The position numbers were made by a program, and so were the translations under genes. The notes beneath the pieces are model-generated. The model searched no databases. It saw only the letters and a list, made by a program, of their open reading frames with translations, and was not told the origin of the DNA. Of a stretch of DNA of 64,000 nucleotides, positions 34,562-45,360 are shown piece by piece. This DNA comes from Taxillus chinensis. Lineage: Eukaryota > Streptophyta > Magnoliopsida > Santalales > Loranthaceae. Where the stretch lies: contig CM042084.1 in assembly GCA_023512835.1 (NCBI GenBank), forward strand, positions 11,156,842 through 11,220,841. The letters are read 5' to 3'. Numbering within the stretch: the first letter of the stretch is position 1; each line of letters starts with the position of its first letter.

Positions 34562-36286
34562 ATGTCCTCTGCTTCCGATCCCACTCACCAGTTCGCACCC
34601 CTCCTCGCCAAATGCATCGCCACCAGAAACCTCAAGCTCGGCACCCTCCTCCACGCCCACTTCATCAAGAGCGCCCTCTCCTTCTACCCTTTCCTCTCCA
34701 ACCGCCTCATCGACCTCTACTCCAAGTCCGGCTCCCCCGACACCGCCCACAAGCTCTTCTCCCACCTTCCCGCCAAAAACACCCACTCCTACGCCGCCAT
34801 TATCGCCGCATTGTCTCGCGCTGGCCGCTTCCGCCACGCTCGCCACCTGCTCGAACAAATGCCCCAACGAACACTCGTCGCTTTTAACTCCATCCTTCAC
34901 GGCCTTATCAATCACGGGTTCCACGCCGAATCTATTGCTCTCTTTAGGAGAGCGCAGAAGGAGTGCAGTAGCTGCGTGTTTATGGATGGGTTCACCCTCG
35001 TGGCCGTCTTGGGCGCTTCTGCCTGCCTGGGCGCGGTTGAATTGCTGCGCCAGGTGCACGGCACTGCGGTCGCAGCTGGGGTGGATATGAATCTTGTTGT
35101 TTGCAATGCTTTGGTTGATGCTTATGGGAAATGTGGCAAGGCTGATACAGCTTATGACATTTTTAGTCGTATGCCGGAGAGGGATGCCTGGTCATGGAAC
35201 ACCATGGTTGCGGCTTATGCTCGGGCTGCTAAGTTGGGGGATGCACGCCGTATATTTTTGCAAATGTCGAATAAGGATACCATTTCATGGACCGGATTGA
35301 TTACAGGGTTTGCGCAACACGGGCAAGGAAATGAGGCTTTGGTTTTATTTGGGCAGATGAAAGAACACGGGGTCATTCCTAATGCTTTTACTTTTGTTGG
35401 TATTTTAAGTGCCTGCTCGGATTTGGCACTCATTGAGAAAGGGATGCAGATTCATGCCCACATTTTTAGAAGTTGCAGGGAGGATTACTTGTCTGATAAT
35501 GTGTTTCTATTTAATGCTCTGGTTGACATGTACTGCAAATGTGGGGACATGAAATCGGCTTACAAATTATTCGAGAGGATGCCTGAAAGGGATATAGTCT
35601 CTTGGAACTCATTAATAACTGGACTTGCACAGAATGGGCATGGGGAAGAAGCACTTAATGTTTATAAGAATATGATAGATGCCAGAGTGAAACCGAATCA
35701 CATCACTTTTCTGGGTATCCTAGCTGCTTGTAATCACACAGGACTAGTTTCTGAAGGGCTTCAATTCCTTAACTTGATGGAGAAGAATCATGGTGTGAAC
35801 CCAAGATCAGAGCACTACGCAGTTTTGATCGATTTGCTTGGACGGAAAAACAGATTTGAAGAGGCAGTAGAGCTAATAGAGAGAGTTCCAAGTGTACGCA
35901 ATCCCACTTCAATGTGGTCTTCCCTTCTTAGTGCTTGCAGAGTCCACGGCAATTTGAGTCTATCCCAGCGAGCAGCCGAAGCTCTCTTTGAATTGGACCC
36001 TGAAAATGCTGCAATATATGTCACCCTATCAAAAATTTATGCTGCTGCTGGTAGGTGGGATGATGCTCATCGGGTCTGGGGGTTGATGGAAGAGAGAGGT
36101 TTAAAGAAGGAAGCAGGTTGTAGTTGGATTGAGGTGAGGAGCACTAAACATGAATTTGTAGCCAGAGATGGATCACATTGTCAGGCACAAGAAATATATG
36201 AAGTTGTTCACAATCTTGATGATCATATAATGGATATGGGACATCTACCCTGCAGTGAAAGCTCCGTTGTGTCTGAAAATGGCTGA
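34562..36286 (+). CDS. PLS-class pentatricopeptide repeat protein with E/E+ tail
   Basis: Single-exon gene, 574 residues from ATG 34562 (the TTG just before is not a plausible plant start). Tandem PPR motifs of P, L and S types fill about residues 10-450; recognisable anchors are LIDLYSKSG, LVDAYGKCG, WNTMVAAYARA, LVDMYCKCG and WNSLITGLAQNG. The tail SMWSSLLSACRVHGN..., then AGCSWIEV, is the E/E+ region. There is no DYW deaminase domain after it. Such proteins bind organellar RNA in a sequence-specific way, often specifying C-to-U editing sites with a partner deaminase; mitochondrial or plastid location is inferred from the family, as the first 20 residues are not a strong transit peptide. 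The 5' third is GC-rich, unlike the rest. A decayed copy of its 3' part lies at 59335-60115. Confidence 0.92.
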   Translation: MSSASDPTHQFAPLLAKCIATRNLKLGTLLHAHFIKSALSFYPFLSNRLIDLYSKSGSPDTAHKLFSHLPAKNTHSYAAIIAALSRAGRFRHARHLLEQMPQRTLVAFNSILHGLINHGFHAESIALFRRAQKECSSCVFMDGFTLVAVLGASACLGAVELLRQVHGTAVAAGVDMNLVVCNALVDAYGKCGKADTAYDIFSRMPERDAWSWNTMVAAYARAAKLGDARRIFLQMSNKDTISWTGLITGFAQHGQGNEALVLFGQMKEHGVIPNAFTFVGILSACSDLALIEKGMQIHAHIFRSCREDYLSDNVFLFNALVDMYCKCGDMKSAYKLFERMPERDIVSWNSLITGLAQNGHGEEALNVYKNMIDARVKPNHITFLGILAACNHTGLVSEGLQFLNLMEKNHGVNPRSEHYAVLIDLLGRKNRFEEAVELIERVPSVRNPTSMWSSLLSACRVHGNLSLSQRAAEALFELDPENAAIYVTLSKIYAAAGRWDDAHRVWGLMEERGLKKEAGCSWIEVRSTKHEFVARDGSHCQAQEIYEVVHNLDDHIMDMGHLPCSESSVVSENG

Positions 36287-39200
36287 TCATCTTAATCTGA
36301 TGAAATTGGCTCTCTTATCAGGCATCTATCAGGTCGGAGGCTAATGGAAGGGGCCTGTTTGTGACTTTGTTCTGTGAATGTGAGGGAAGAACAAAGAAGT
36401 ACCTATACAGATATTAAGGGTTCCTTGGCCGTTCTTCCCTTAAATTTCAACCTTACAACCAGGTAGTACATGTAAAATGAATATGACATTATATTATATA
36501 TGCTCTCACTCACATTTTTTTTTTTGTGTTTGATTGTTGGAAATTGGACTGAAGTTTTATTCAGTGCTTGGCAAAATATGAAAAAGGTGTAGAAAAAAAA
36601 TAGGTGGAATTGAGATGGAAAGGGAAAAGGTGAAAATAAAAAAGGTAAAAAAGAAGAAAAGAGAGATTGTTTAAAGTTGGAAAAAAATGAAAAGGAAATT
36701 TTATTATATTCATTGTCAATTTTACCCTTCATCTATAAATATTATTCGGACTAAAAATAAGTATATGAGGATATTTTTGAAAAAAAATAATATGCAATTT
36801 CCATGCCTTGGCAAAATAGGTGTGAAAATGGGGCACACATTTTTAAATTCTTTTTAACTTTCCTGTGTAATTTTCATACCAACCAAGCAGTACAAGGAAA
36901 TTGTATTTTCACCCATTTTTCATACTATATGTTTTTGGTTCATTTTGTTTTCCTTATAACTAGTGACTTTGAATCACCATTGGTTATTTAGATTTTATTT
37001 TTATTTATGCTCATTGCTTCTCAAGTTATTCAAGTCTTTTGAATATGGGTTGAATCAAAAGCATTCTTTTTTGTGCATGTATCGTGCTGGATCATTCACA
37101 GCCATTTATTTCTAATCTCATCCCCTAGGCTGATGTAGAAAAAAGGGATTGACTGGCGAGGCATAGGACAAGCACCAAAAATACTTGCATAGACTGTCAT
37201 TGTTTTACAATGGCAAAGTTAACTTCATCGTTGTGATAAGTGCCTGCTGAGTGCTGACTTGGATCATCAATGAGCCCACCGCTGCTTCTTCAGCATATGA
37301 GTTTGAAAACGAAACTATCCTCCTGGTTTGACCTTGGGTGTTTTAGGTATTGTCTGTTAGTACCCAAGGCACGTGGCAGAGATCGCCACCCCCTTCGTCT
37401 TTTCTTGATGGTGTCTTGGGTTGGGCATCATCGCCGCCTCCTTTGGAAGTTTACATCGGCCCACTCTTACTTCTCAAGTAGCGCTTTTTTACGCCCCACT
37501 CATCGGCGTCAGATTTTAATATTTAATAAAAATTTAATTAAAAAATATATTTCGAATTAAATTTATAGTTAATATTATTTTATATAAATAAATTTATTAA
37601 ATTATTTGATCAATTTACCGTGAATACTCTTAAATTTCAAAGTTAGCATGTTTACCGGAAGGAAAGGGTTTTGCACGAGTTTTTTTTTTTTTTTTTTAGT
37701 TTTATGATTTTAATTTTTATTGTAAGAATTTTAATTTTTAATAATAATAGTATTTTTAATAAAATAAAAGATAGTGAAGATTCTAGGGAAAAGAAGAATG
37801 ACAAGTATGGTAGCAAAACCCGACAGAAAACCGCCCACATTTTAATAAATTAATAAAAAGATTTCTTCAGTCAATCTGGTGCGGTCAGTGCATGGTCGAT
37901 CGATTGTATTTTTTTCAAATCTCTTATCCAATTAAAGTCGTACAACGTACGATTGTCCCATTATGTCTCCTCACCTGCGATCAAACAAGAATTGGGACAA
38001 TTGATCCAACCAAACAAAATTGGATCAAATGATTCACGAATCATGCCCGATTCGTTGTGGCTCTTTATTTATGTCTATGTTCGGTCGAAGTTTAACTCTA
38101 TTATTTTTCGACCTATTTTTCCATCCTTACTACAGAGTAAATAAACTTTAGCATTACAAATAGTTATAACATTTTTTAGCATAAGTCATCATCATATGAT
38201 TTGAGTAAACTTACAAACTATTAAGACACCTGTTCGATCAAGTTTACCCATATAATTTTTAATGTTAATAAAAAGGTTAGTTGTAAGCAGGCTACAAATT
38301 TCATCACTCAAAATTAATATTGCACCTACGAGTTTTGGGGCAGTTTTGTCTATTTTTTGAATAAAAAGTAAAACTAAAACCAATTTAGCCAGTTTCGCTA
38401 TATATATTATTATTAGTTAAAATAAACTTGTATCGTACACCCCGGGCGCTATATTTAATTTGAGTGGAGGTAGTGTAGTGACATTTGACGAAGAAGATGC
38501 ATGCATGGTCACTACTGGAGTAGAAATGGTCACTTTCTCAAATTAAAAAGAAATTTATATATGAAATGACCAAATAGAATTTATACAAAAATCTATATGA
38601 GTGTGAACCGTGAAGTATTATATAGGGGTGAAGTATTATATATGAAATGACCAAATAGAATTGGGCTTAAAAATTTATTGCATATTTTAATAATTAATAA
38701 AAAATAGTATTTAACAAAACACTTCTTATATTGGGTTTACACTAATGCGTGCGTACATATCTTTTAAATGCGTATTTTCGTGAATTCAATGTGTTTAAAA
38801 GAATAATAATATTTAACAAGTAGTATGTGGCTTGACATTTACAAATCGACAAATTAATTGTGGAAGTGAAGTGTGGTCCTAAAGTATATAACACATCTGG
38901 TGGTGAAGAAAGATGAGCTTGACGGCCTAGACGTCAGCGGGTACGTTTAAAATTAAATGACTTTGATGAGAGATTATTTATACTGTCAAGGCAAAGGCAA
39001 AGGAGAGTGGGTGAATGAGACACAGATGCAGGGGGGTGGGTGGGGGGGTGGCGGGGGCGGGGGCGGGGGCGGGGCGGTGCGCTAACTAACAAAACATCTA
39101 TTTAACAGCCAATCCTTTCTACCCTACGTCCCACGTTCCACCTGCGGGAAGGCGAATTTTGGGACAACGAGATATGACACTACTTAAGTAGGCCCTTGGA

Positions 39201-39442
39201 AAACGAGATATGACACTACTTAAGAAGTACTTGTGCTCGAAACTGTCAGCGTTGATATTATAAAGTAAAACACTAAACCTTGGTTGCTACGGAAATGGAA
39301 ATGGGACGTGAGGTATGGAAAATGGGTGAGCGCGGCGCAGAATTTGAATATTCACATTATTTATTACGTTTGTCTATAACATAAAATAATCCAATGAACT
39401 TACCCAACTCTCATAACTCACCTTCAAAAGTGAATCGGAGAG
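36287..39442. other. Spacer between the PPR and HyPRP genes
   Basis: PPR 3' UTR to about 36500. About 36550-36960 resembles 48005-48420 (both begin near GCTTGGCAA and end near ACCAA, with poly-purine then poly-pyrimidine halves) and is probably a MITE family. Two short direct repeats: TATATGAAATGACCAAATAG (about 38560 and 38640) and AACGAGATATGACACTACTT (39169 and 39200). No gene seen. Confidence 0.4.
39029..39076 (+). other. G-quadruplex-forming tract upstream of the HyPRP gene
   Basis: At least seven runs of three or more G within 48 bases (GGGGGGTGGGTGGGGGGGTG, then repeated CGGGGG), about 370 bp upstream of the HyPRP start codon on its coding strand. Confidence 0.7.
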
Positions 39443-40141
39443 ATGAGCGATTGGAAATGGAATTTCCTGGCAACCTTGATCACCGTGTTGCTTCCCCTTC
39501 TCCTTTATCTTTTCCTTAATCATCACTCTCCGCCGCCTGAGACGGCTGCGCCTGAGACCCCAATAGTTCTGCCCGCCGTTGTCAAACCCCCGGCCCCGCA
39601 TCCCTGCCGCCGCTGTCCGGACACTCACCCAACCCTACCGTCACCCACCAATATCAATGCCCCAACGCTGCCTGGGGTTTCAACCCTGCCTCCACCCACC
39701 ATCGGATCCCCGCCGGTGGTGGTGCCGCTACCCACCATCAATCCGCCGCCTCCAACTCTACCCACCCCAACACCACCAATACTACTTAACCCGCCCGCAT
39801 CCCTTCCAACCCTGCCGCCTCCGTCTCCTCCCTCACCTGGAACGCTATCTCCATCGCCTCAGGCGCCGCCGCCGGGGCAGGAGATGACATGCCCCATCGA
39901 CACGCTGAAGCTGAACGGGTGCGTGGACCGGCTGGCCGGGCGGGTGCACGTCGGAAACGGAGGGAGCGCCAAGGAGAAGTGCTGCCCGGTGCTGCAGGGG
40001 CTGGTGGGGATCAACGCCGCCGTGTGCCTCTGCAACACCATAAAGGCCAAGCTGCTCAGCATCACCATCTTCCTCCCCATCGCCATGGAGATCCTCATGC
40101 AATGCGGTAGCACTCCGCCGCCCGGATTTACGTGCCACTAA
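39443..40141 (+). CDS. Hybrid proline-rich protein with eight-cysteine motif
   Basis: A 232-residue secreted or wall-linked protein. Residues about 7-26 are hydrophobic (signal peptide or anchor). About 30-147 is Pro-rich (PPP, TLPTP, PPSPPSP). The C-terminal domain holds all eight cysteines of the 8CM/LTP-like fold at 150, 160, 180-181, 195 and 197 (CLC), 221 and 231, with the usual KEKCCPVLQGL and VCLCNTIKAKLL. HyPRPs are structural or signalling proteins of the cell wall. The N-terminus MSDWKWNF is unusual for a signal peptide because of the early Trp pair, so anchoring is possible. A 5' CRRC motif (55-58) adds two more Cys. High GC compared with its AT-rich flanks. ATG 39443 is the first in frame. 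A fragment of a related 8CM domain lies at 47498-47620. Confidence 0.9.
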   Translation: MSDWKWNFLATLITVLLPLLLYLFLNHHSPPPETAAPETPIVLPAVVKPPAPHPCRRCPDTHPTLPSPTNINAPTLPGVSTLPPPTIGSPPVVVPLPTINPPPPTLPTPTPPILLNPPASLPTLPPPSPPSPGTLSPSPQAPPPGQEMTCPIDTLKLNGCVDRLAGRVHVGNGGSAKEKCCPVLQGLVGINAAVCLCNTIKAKLLSITIFLPIAMEILMQCGSTPPPGFTCH

Positions 40142-40240
40142 CCAATCCTAAAAAGGAACGGATTCCACGACACATAGCGGAGCTCGTCAAGTTTATGGGT
40201 AACTTTTAATTATCTTTTCAACCCTTCCGGTTTTTTTTTT

Positions 40241-40400
40241 TTTGCTCCTAGTGTAAGAATAATAACCTTTTTGCTTCAGCAATCAAAAGGTTGTTTGCTC
40301 CTAGTGTAAGAATAATAACCTTTTTGCTTCAGCAATCAAAAGGTTTTTTGCTCCTAGTGTAAGAATAATAATAACCTTTTTGCTTCAGCAATCAAAAGGG
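40241..40400 (+). repeat. Three 53-bp tandem repeats with hairpins, downstream of the HyPRP gene
   Basis: GCTCCTAGTG recurs at 40244, 40297 and 40350 (exact 53-bp period). Each unit contains CCTTTT-TGCT-TC-AGCA-ATC-AAAAGG, a foldback of 6 plus 4 bp. The third copy has an extra AAT. Starting about 100 bp after the stop codon, the array is probably in the 3' UTR. Confidence 0.9.
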
Positions 40401-41585
40401 AAATGCCATGTTATCTGAAGTAATCTCTCAACAAAAAATACAAATGTTCTTATATCTCATTATTATAATAAGGTTGAAATGCATTATATTGCTCACAACA
40501 AAGTTCTTTTCATCAGGAAACAATTTATTATGAATTCAAATTACTTAGGAATCAATCAAATTGACCCTATCATATATGAATGATAATTTTATTATTTATT
40601 ATTATTTTCCAGCCAAAGGACGATATCATTATTTTTTAAGTGCTAATAATCACTGAAAATTACTAGTAAGTTATATTAAAAAATTCATGTCCAAAAAAAA
40701 AAAAAAAACCGGTAGAAATTACTGTTTTTAAAAAATGCCGGCACAGGTAGTAAATCAATAAATGTATATATAATAGTCCGACTTCTTATTACCTAAAAAT
40801 AGAAATAATAGAATGGGGATACAGGTTGCATGCTACCCCCCTGTTTCCCCGTCCACAATAGTATACCTGCAAAATAGTCTACACTTGTTCACTTTCATGC
40901 CTCCACTATTGTGCCACATCTTAGTCCGCATCAACCCGCCTTCTTCTGGAAAACAATATATGGGATTGAAAACCTACCCTGTGCACCGAAATTCTATTCC
41001 TAGAAAAGGAGGAAATTTTCATCCACTTGAATTGAGAGAAAATAAACTCAAAGAGGATTAATCCATAGATATTTAAGAAAGGAAAAAAAAAAACCAAACA
41101 GACCAAGACTTTTCTTAGGCTGGTCTTGTAAAGGCTAAGCCCTGAGAAAACCCATGTTTTTCTGTAATTTTTTTTAAAAATTTGTGCTACTGCAGTTTGG
41201 GCAAATGTACCCCAGCCCATCTGTTTTTGAGTAATCCTGGAAATTCACATCCAACCATAAATGTTGTGAGAATCAAATTGCTACTTTTGCGGCTAAGACA
41301 GATTTTCTATATAAGTTTATTTTTCTAAATTTAAGAAAAAAAAATTAAAAACTCATAAAATCATTCCCATAGTAAATGTCTTATGTTTTTCAATATATTA
41401 AAAAGTACTATTCACTCCTTATAATTATTAAATTAATTAAATAACACGTCCAGTGACTTTGCATCATGAGTTCAACTAGATCTACTTCCAGTATTCCTGC
41501 ATTCCTATTAAATCAGTTGGTGGAATCATGAAATATTTTTAAAAAATGTAGGGCAGCAAGCACTAAGCAAGATTATGGAGCATAC
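40401..41585. other. Spacer, no gene seen
   Basis: AT-rich, with an A18 tract near 40692. The missing 3' exons of the ARID pseudogene (including a PHD-finger part) were looked for here on the minus strand and not found. Confidence 0.4.
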
Positions 41586-42990
41586 AGTCATTCTATTGGT
41601 TGCTGTATAGTTGCGCATCTTGAAGAAAACCTGCCCTTTCCAGTTGATGTCATTCCCAACATGAAATCCGCCTCTCGAAACAACCTAGGAAAAGGCTCAA
41701 GTTCAACTTTTAAATTTTATTGGAACCAAAATTTAATGAAAATATTAACGGAAGAAACACCATTAAAAAAAAAGAAGAAATGAATGTATCACCTCTCTAT
41801 ACAAGTTGTGAGATCAAGACGCTTTGCATTAAGTATAGCATCTGGAAATTCAGCCAATCCACCTTGAGGGATGAGTCGATTGTGCCACCGAAGAATTAAG
41901 AACTGCATCACATCGTTAAGAAAATCTTCCTGCAAAAATAAGGCAAAAATCCAGAAGTAACTTAAACCATTTACAATAAACTTACTTTCCTGTTAAAAAT
42001 ATTTGAGCTATATTATATAGAATGAGAAGTTTGAAACTCACCTCGGAGCAAAACTGTATTGGGCCTCTATCACAACCATGTTTCTTCAAGGGCAGAGGAT
42101 TCAAAGAAAAACCATCTGCTTAGCATGAACTGCACTTGAAATTGATTTCCTGCGTGCAGTAGGAGCTGATCCCACAAAATGGTTCTTAGTAGAGGAAACA
42201 ACTGGAAAATTGGCCTTTATGTGGCCTGCAGCAAGCCCATCTGTCTCTGAGATTCCGGAAACGGAGAACAGGCCTCATTGCAGCCGCTTTCATTTTTTTC
42301 TCTACGGGTGCAACAGCTGCTAGCCCGTTCAAAAAACCAACTCTTTCATCCTCTGCATCCACTTTTCCAATGACTCCTGCATAGTGAGTGCCAAGATTTG
42401 TATCTTGGGAAGGTTTGGAACTCCTACAAGGCACAGGTGGTCTCAACCAGTGAGTTAGACTTCCAATACTAAATTTATTTGGAAGGACATCTTTCTTGCG
42501 CCTTGTACAGAAAAAAGCAGACGATCAGCATCAGATTTCTCAAATGACGCAACAGCACGACCCTGAATGCTTGCAATCCCAAGAGCAACAAAACTACGAT
42601 AAGACACATCTGGAGCCAGCTGCCTCAAAACCTGTGCACATAAATAAGATTATTAACAGTGAAACATAAAAAGCTGGAAATTTTTAAATACTAGTATAGA
42701 AAATGTTTAAAGAGACTCAGCGCAGGATAAGATGATGAGTAATAACTAAATCATTTTACAAATTATTCAGAAAAATATATAATGCTCATTAAGGTGTCAG
42801 CCTTGAGTGTGACTTGATCTCAATGGTTCTTTTTAATGTATAGTGTTGGAGTATGTGGCTCATATAGGGTGTATGAGAGATACATAAAAAACACCGCAAG
42901 GGAACAGGAGCGCAGCGACGAGCGGGCGGAACGGACTAGGGTATCTTATATGTTATAAACCCTAGTGTATTTTTTTGAGACATATTAAAA

Positions 42991-43021
<31 letters not shown>

Positions 43022-45360
43022 GAACACGTAAATCCTGTGTTCTTTGCAACGCGGCGTGGGTGTGTGTCGCCTTTTTACATATAGTTTCACCTCAAAGCTA
43101 ACGCATCACAACCTTATAAATAACCCAAATAGACATGAACACCTAAAGCTTGTACATACAGCCCAAGAGTATTATGACAACAAAATGAAATCATCAAGTG
43201 AAGTTCTGTGTAGTCATAATCCATACAAAAAAGCTCTCTTTTCTCACACTCTACTCTTGTTCTCTCTTCTTTATTACTATAACTCCTTTGTCGTTGTGCC
43301 TACTCAGTTGAGATATTTGGTATCAGGTTGCCCAAAAAAAAAGTCCATCACTTGCAAATTCTCCATAAACAGCACCCATGAAATGGCAACATGACTAGCT
43401 GAGAACCACAGCCACCATCAGCAGCATAATAGCATAAATTTTGGGTTTATGGTGATGGTTTACTAATTGTTGCCCGATATATTTGTTATGGCGCACACTG
43501 TTCTGTTCCATTCTTTTAGTGTAACCTGCAATTTCATGTTCATCACCTTCCGTCAGCAGAATATATTAGGGCAACTCATGAATAGTACCTTGATACGTGT
43601 TGATGACACCAATTTCAGGAGCTAATATATGTTGTCTTGCACAGCTTAATGGACAGACAAAGAGAGAGACATTGCATATTATTTTCCATCAATGCATAAT
43701 TGAGTCACATACAATGTGGTGTAGAAGACATTTTTTATTTTCGCTTGAAAGAAGGTGCCAAAAAATGACACCTCCATGAGGAATAGGTGTCAAAAAATAC
43801 ATTGCATTCAAGCGTAATTAATCATAGTACATTGCGGCAAGAAAGACATTTTATCAATTTAGCTTGAACGAACATGCCAAAATTGACCACTTATGAACGG
43901 CCAAGGTATATATCATAGCTTACGAAAGATCCAAGAAAAAAAATTAAATTAAAAATCTGCAGGGAAAAAAGAAACCTGTGAAGCCCAAGCAGGGACCTTC
44001 ATGCAAACTTCAAACACTGATGCCCCACATGCTACTGAAGCTGATCTCTGAGGCTCAGACAACGGCGATTTATTTTTCTCACAGTCAGAGATTGCCTGGA
44101 CGAGTTGACTCTTCTCAACAATTTCATTCTTCACATGATTCTCCAAAACCTGGAAATAGATTAAACAATAACAAGTTATGGATTGCACACTATGGTAAGT
44201 TGGTAACTAACTGTCATTTCACCGCTGAACTTTATAACATTACCTGGTCATCAAAGCAAGTCTGTGCACTACCCGATACCAGAAGCGAGATATGTGCAGA
44301 ACTACAGGTTGACAAGTCACATCGCATGGTGACAACTCCACGAGACAATGCTCCAGCTTGAAGTGGTGGGGGAGGAGCACTGCAGAAGTACACAAGAAAA
44401 ATCAATACTTTCTACTTGCACAACCACAATAAAGTATAAACAAAAATTAATCGTTGAATGGTTTGCCAACAATAAGACCTAATAATGCACTAAAAGATGC
44501 TCTGCCTGATCCACCCCTTTAGCCCTTAACCCTGCCTTGGTACCATAAAAGGGGGGGGGGGGGATGATTATAATGCTTCACAACCGAGAAGAAAGCATTA
44601 ATATTCTATCAATGCTATATTGTTATAAAGATAAGATAGCACATGCATGCACATACAAATTGACGTGCTTATATGCATTTATGAATAATACAATAAAAAT
44701 TCTTTCCAAGTCACAACTTAGTGATCTTACCTAACCCTGTTGTGAAGTTTGCACCCACGAATCTGGGGAAATAGCCAAATAAATAAATAAATAAAAAATA
44801 GAACTGATGAAAACGTAAAAAGAAGATTACTAAACCATAACAGAATTAATACAGAAATACTAAGAGTTCCCTACCTAAAGAGGAACACTAACCATAATGG
44901 AAAAAAAATACTTACTTCAATGTTCAAGAGAGCATTGAAGCCATCTTCCAAAGATCCCAGTGAGCAGGCATCCTGAAAAGATTACAAAAGAACATTAAAT
45001 CAAAAATGGAATTGAATCACAAGTTTCAGAGAGCACACACTGAGCAGACATGAACCACCAAGTTAGGGCAACTCCAAACTTACCAATGCACATGGAATCC
45101 CACAAACAAGAAATCTCATGCTTACTTCATCGTCATAAATATTTATAGCAGGAAGTGTACCAACAGAAGCATCATCATCTTCCACTGCTTCGATCTCCGG
45201 TGGAGCAACATCAATCTTTGAAGGATCATCAAGGAGGTGCGGACCATGGTTGCCATCAGGTTTGTGGCAATTCGCTGGAAGGACAAGATTGTTCCGCAGA
45301 CAGTACAGCCTAAAGGATGCATGAGCGAGCTGGAAAGCATCCCATGTATGTGTAGACGAG
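41586..45360 (-). pseudogene. ARID-domain protein pseudogene (Arabidopsis At3g43240-like), truncated at both ends
   Basis: Eight exon remnants are traceable: 45084-45360, 44916-44972, 44731-44762, 44244-44379, 43976-44149, 42042-42631, 41793-41929, 41586-41684. The first five splice and read cleanly (DAFQLAHASFRLYC, NIYDDEVSMRFLVCG, APPPPLQAGALSRGVVTMRC, ASVFEVCMKVPAWASQ). The sixth carries frameshifts (one after RLLF) and the seventh lacks one base before LYRE. The ARID region is recognisable (LAEFPDA, GGFHVGNDINWKGQVF). The 5' exons before DAF and the 3' exons after NRMT, including the PHD finger expected in this family, are absent. Functional homologues are chromatin proteins of the ISWI type. 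This copy cannot make a full product. Family recalled, not searched. Confidence 0.8.
42844..43079. mobile_element. Small Copia-type solo LTR (236 bp) in the ARID pseudogene
   Basis: It starts TGTTGGAGTATG, ends TTTTTACA and has a perfect 5-bp duplication TATAG (42839-42843, 43080-43084). TATATGTTATAAACCC near 42950 is a plausible TATA region. A 29-C run occupies 42993-43021. It resembles the short LTRs of the Ale/Retrofit branch. Confidence 0.8.

Noticed and set aside
34541..35106. ORFs antisense to or out of frame with the PPR gene (172, 91 and 64 codons)
   Set aside because: GC-rich shadow frames of a clear PPR coding frame.
39374..40138. Alternative frames over the HyPRP gene
   Set aside because: Shadows of the proline-rich coding frame; only the 39443 frame has the eight-cysteine motif.
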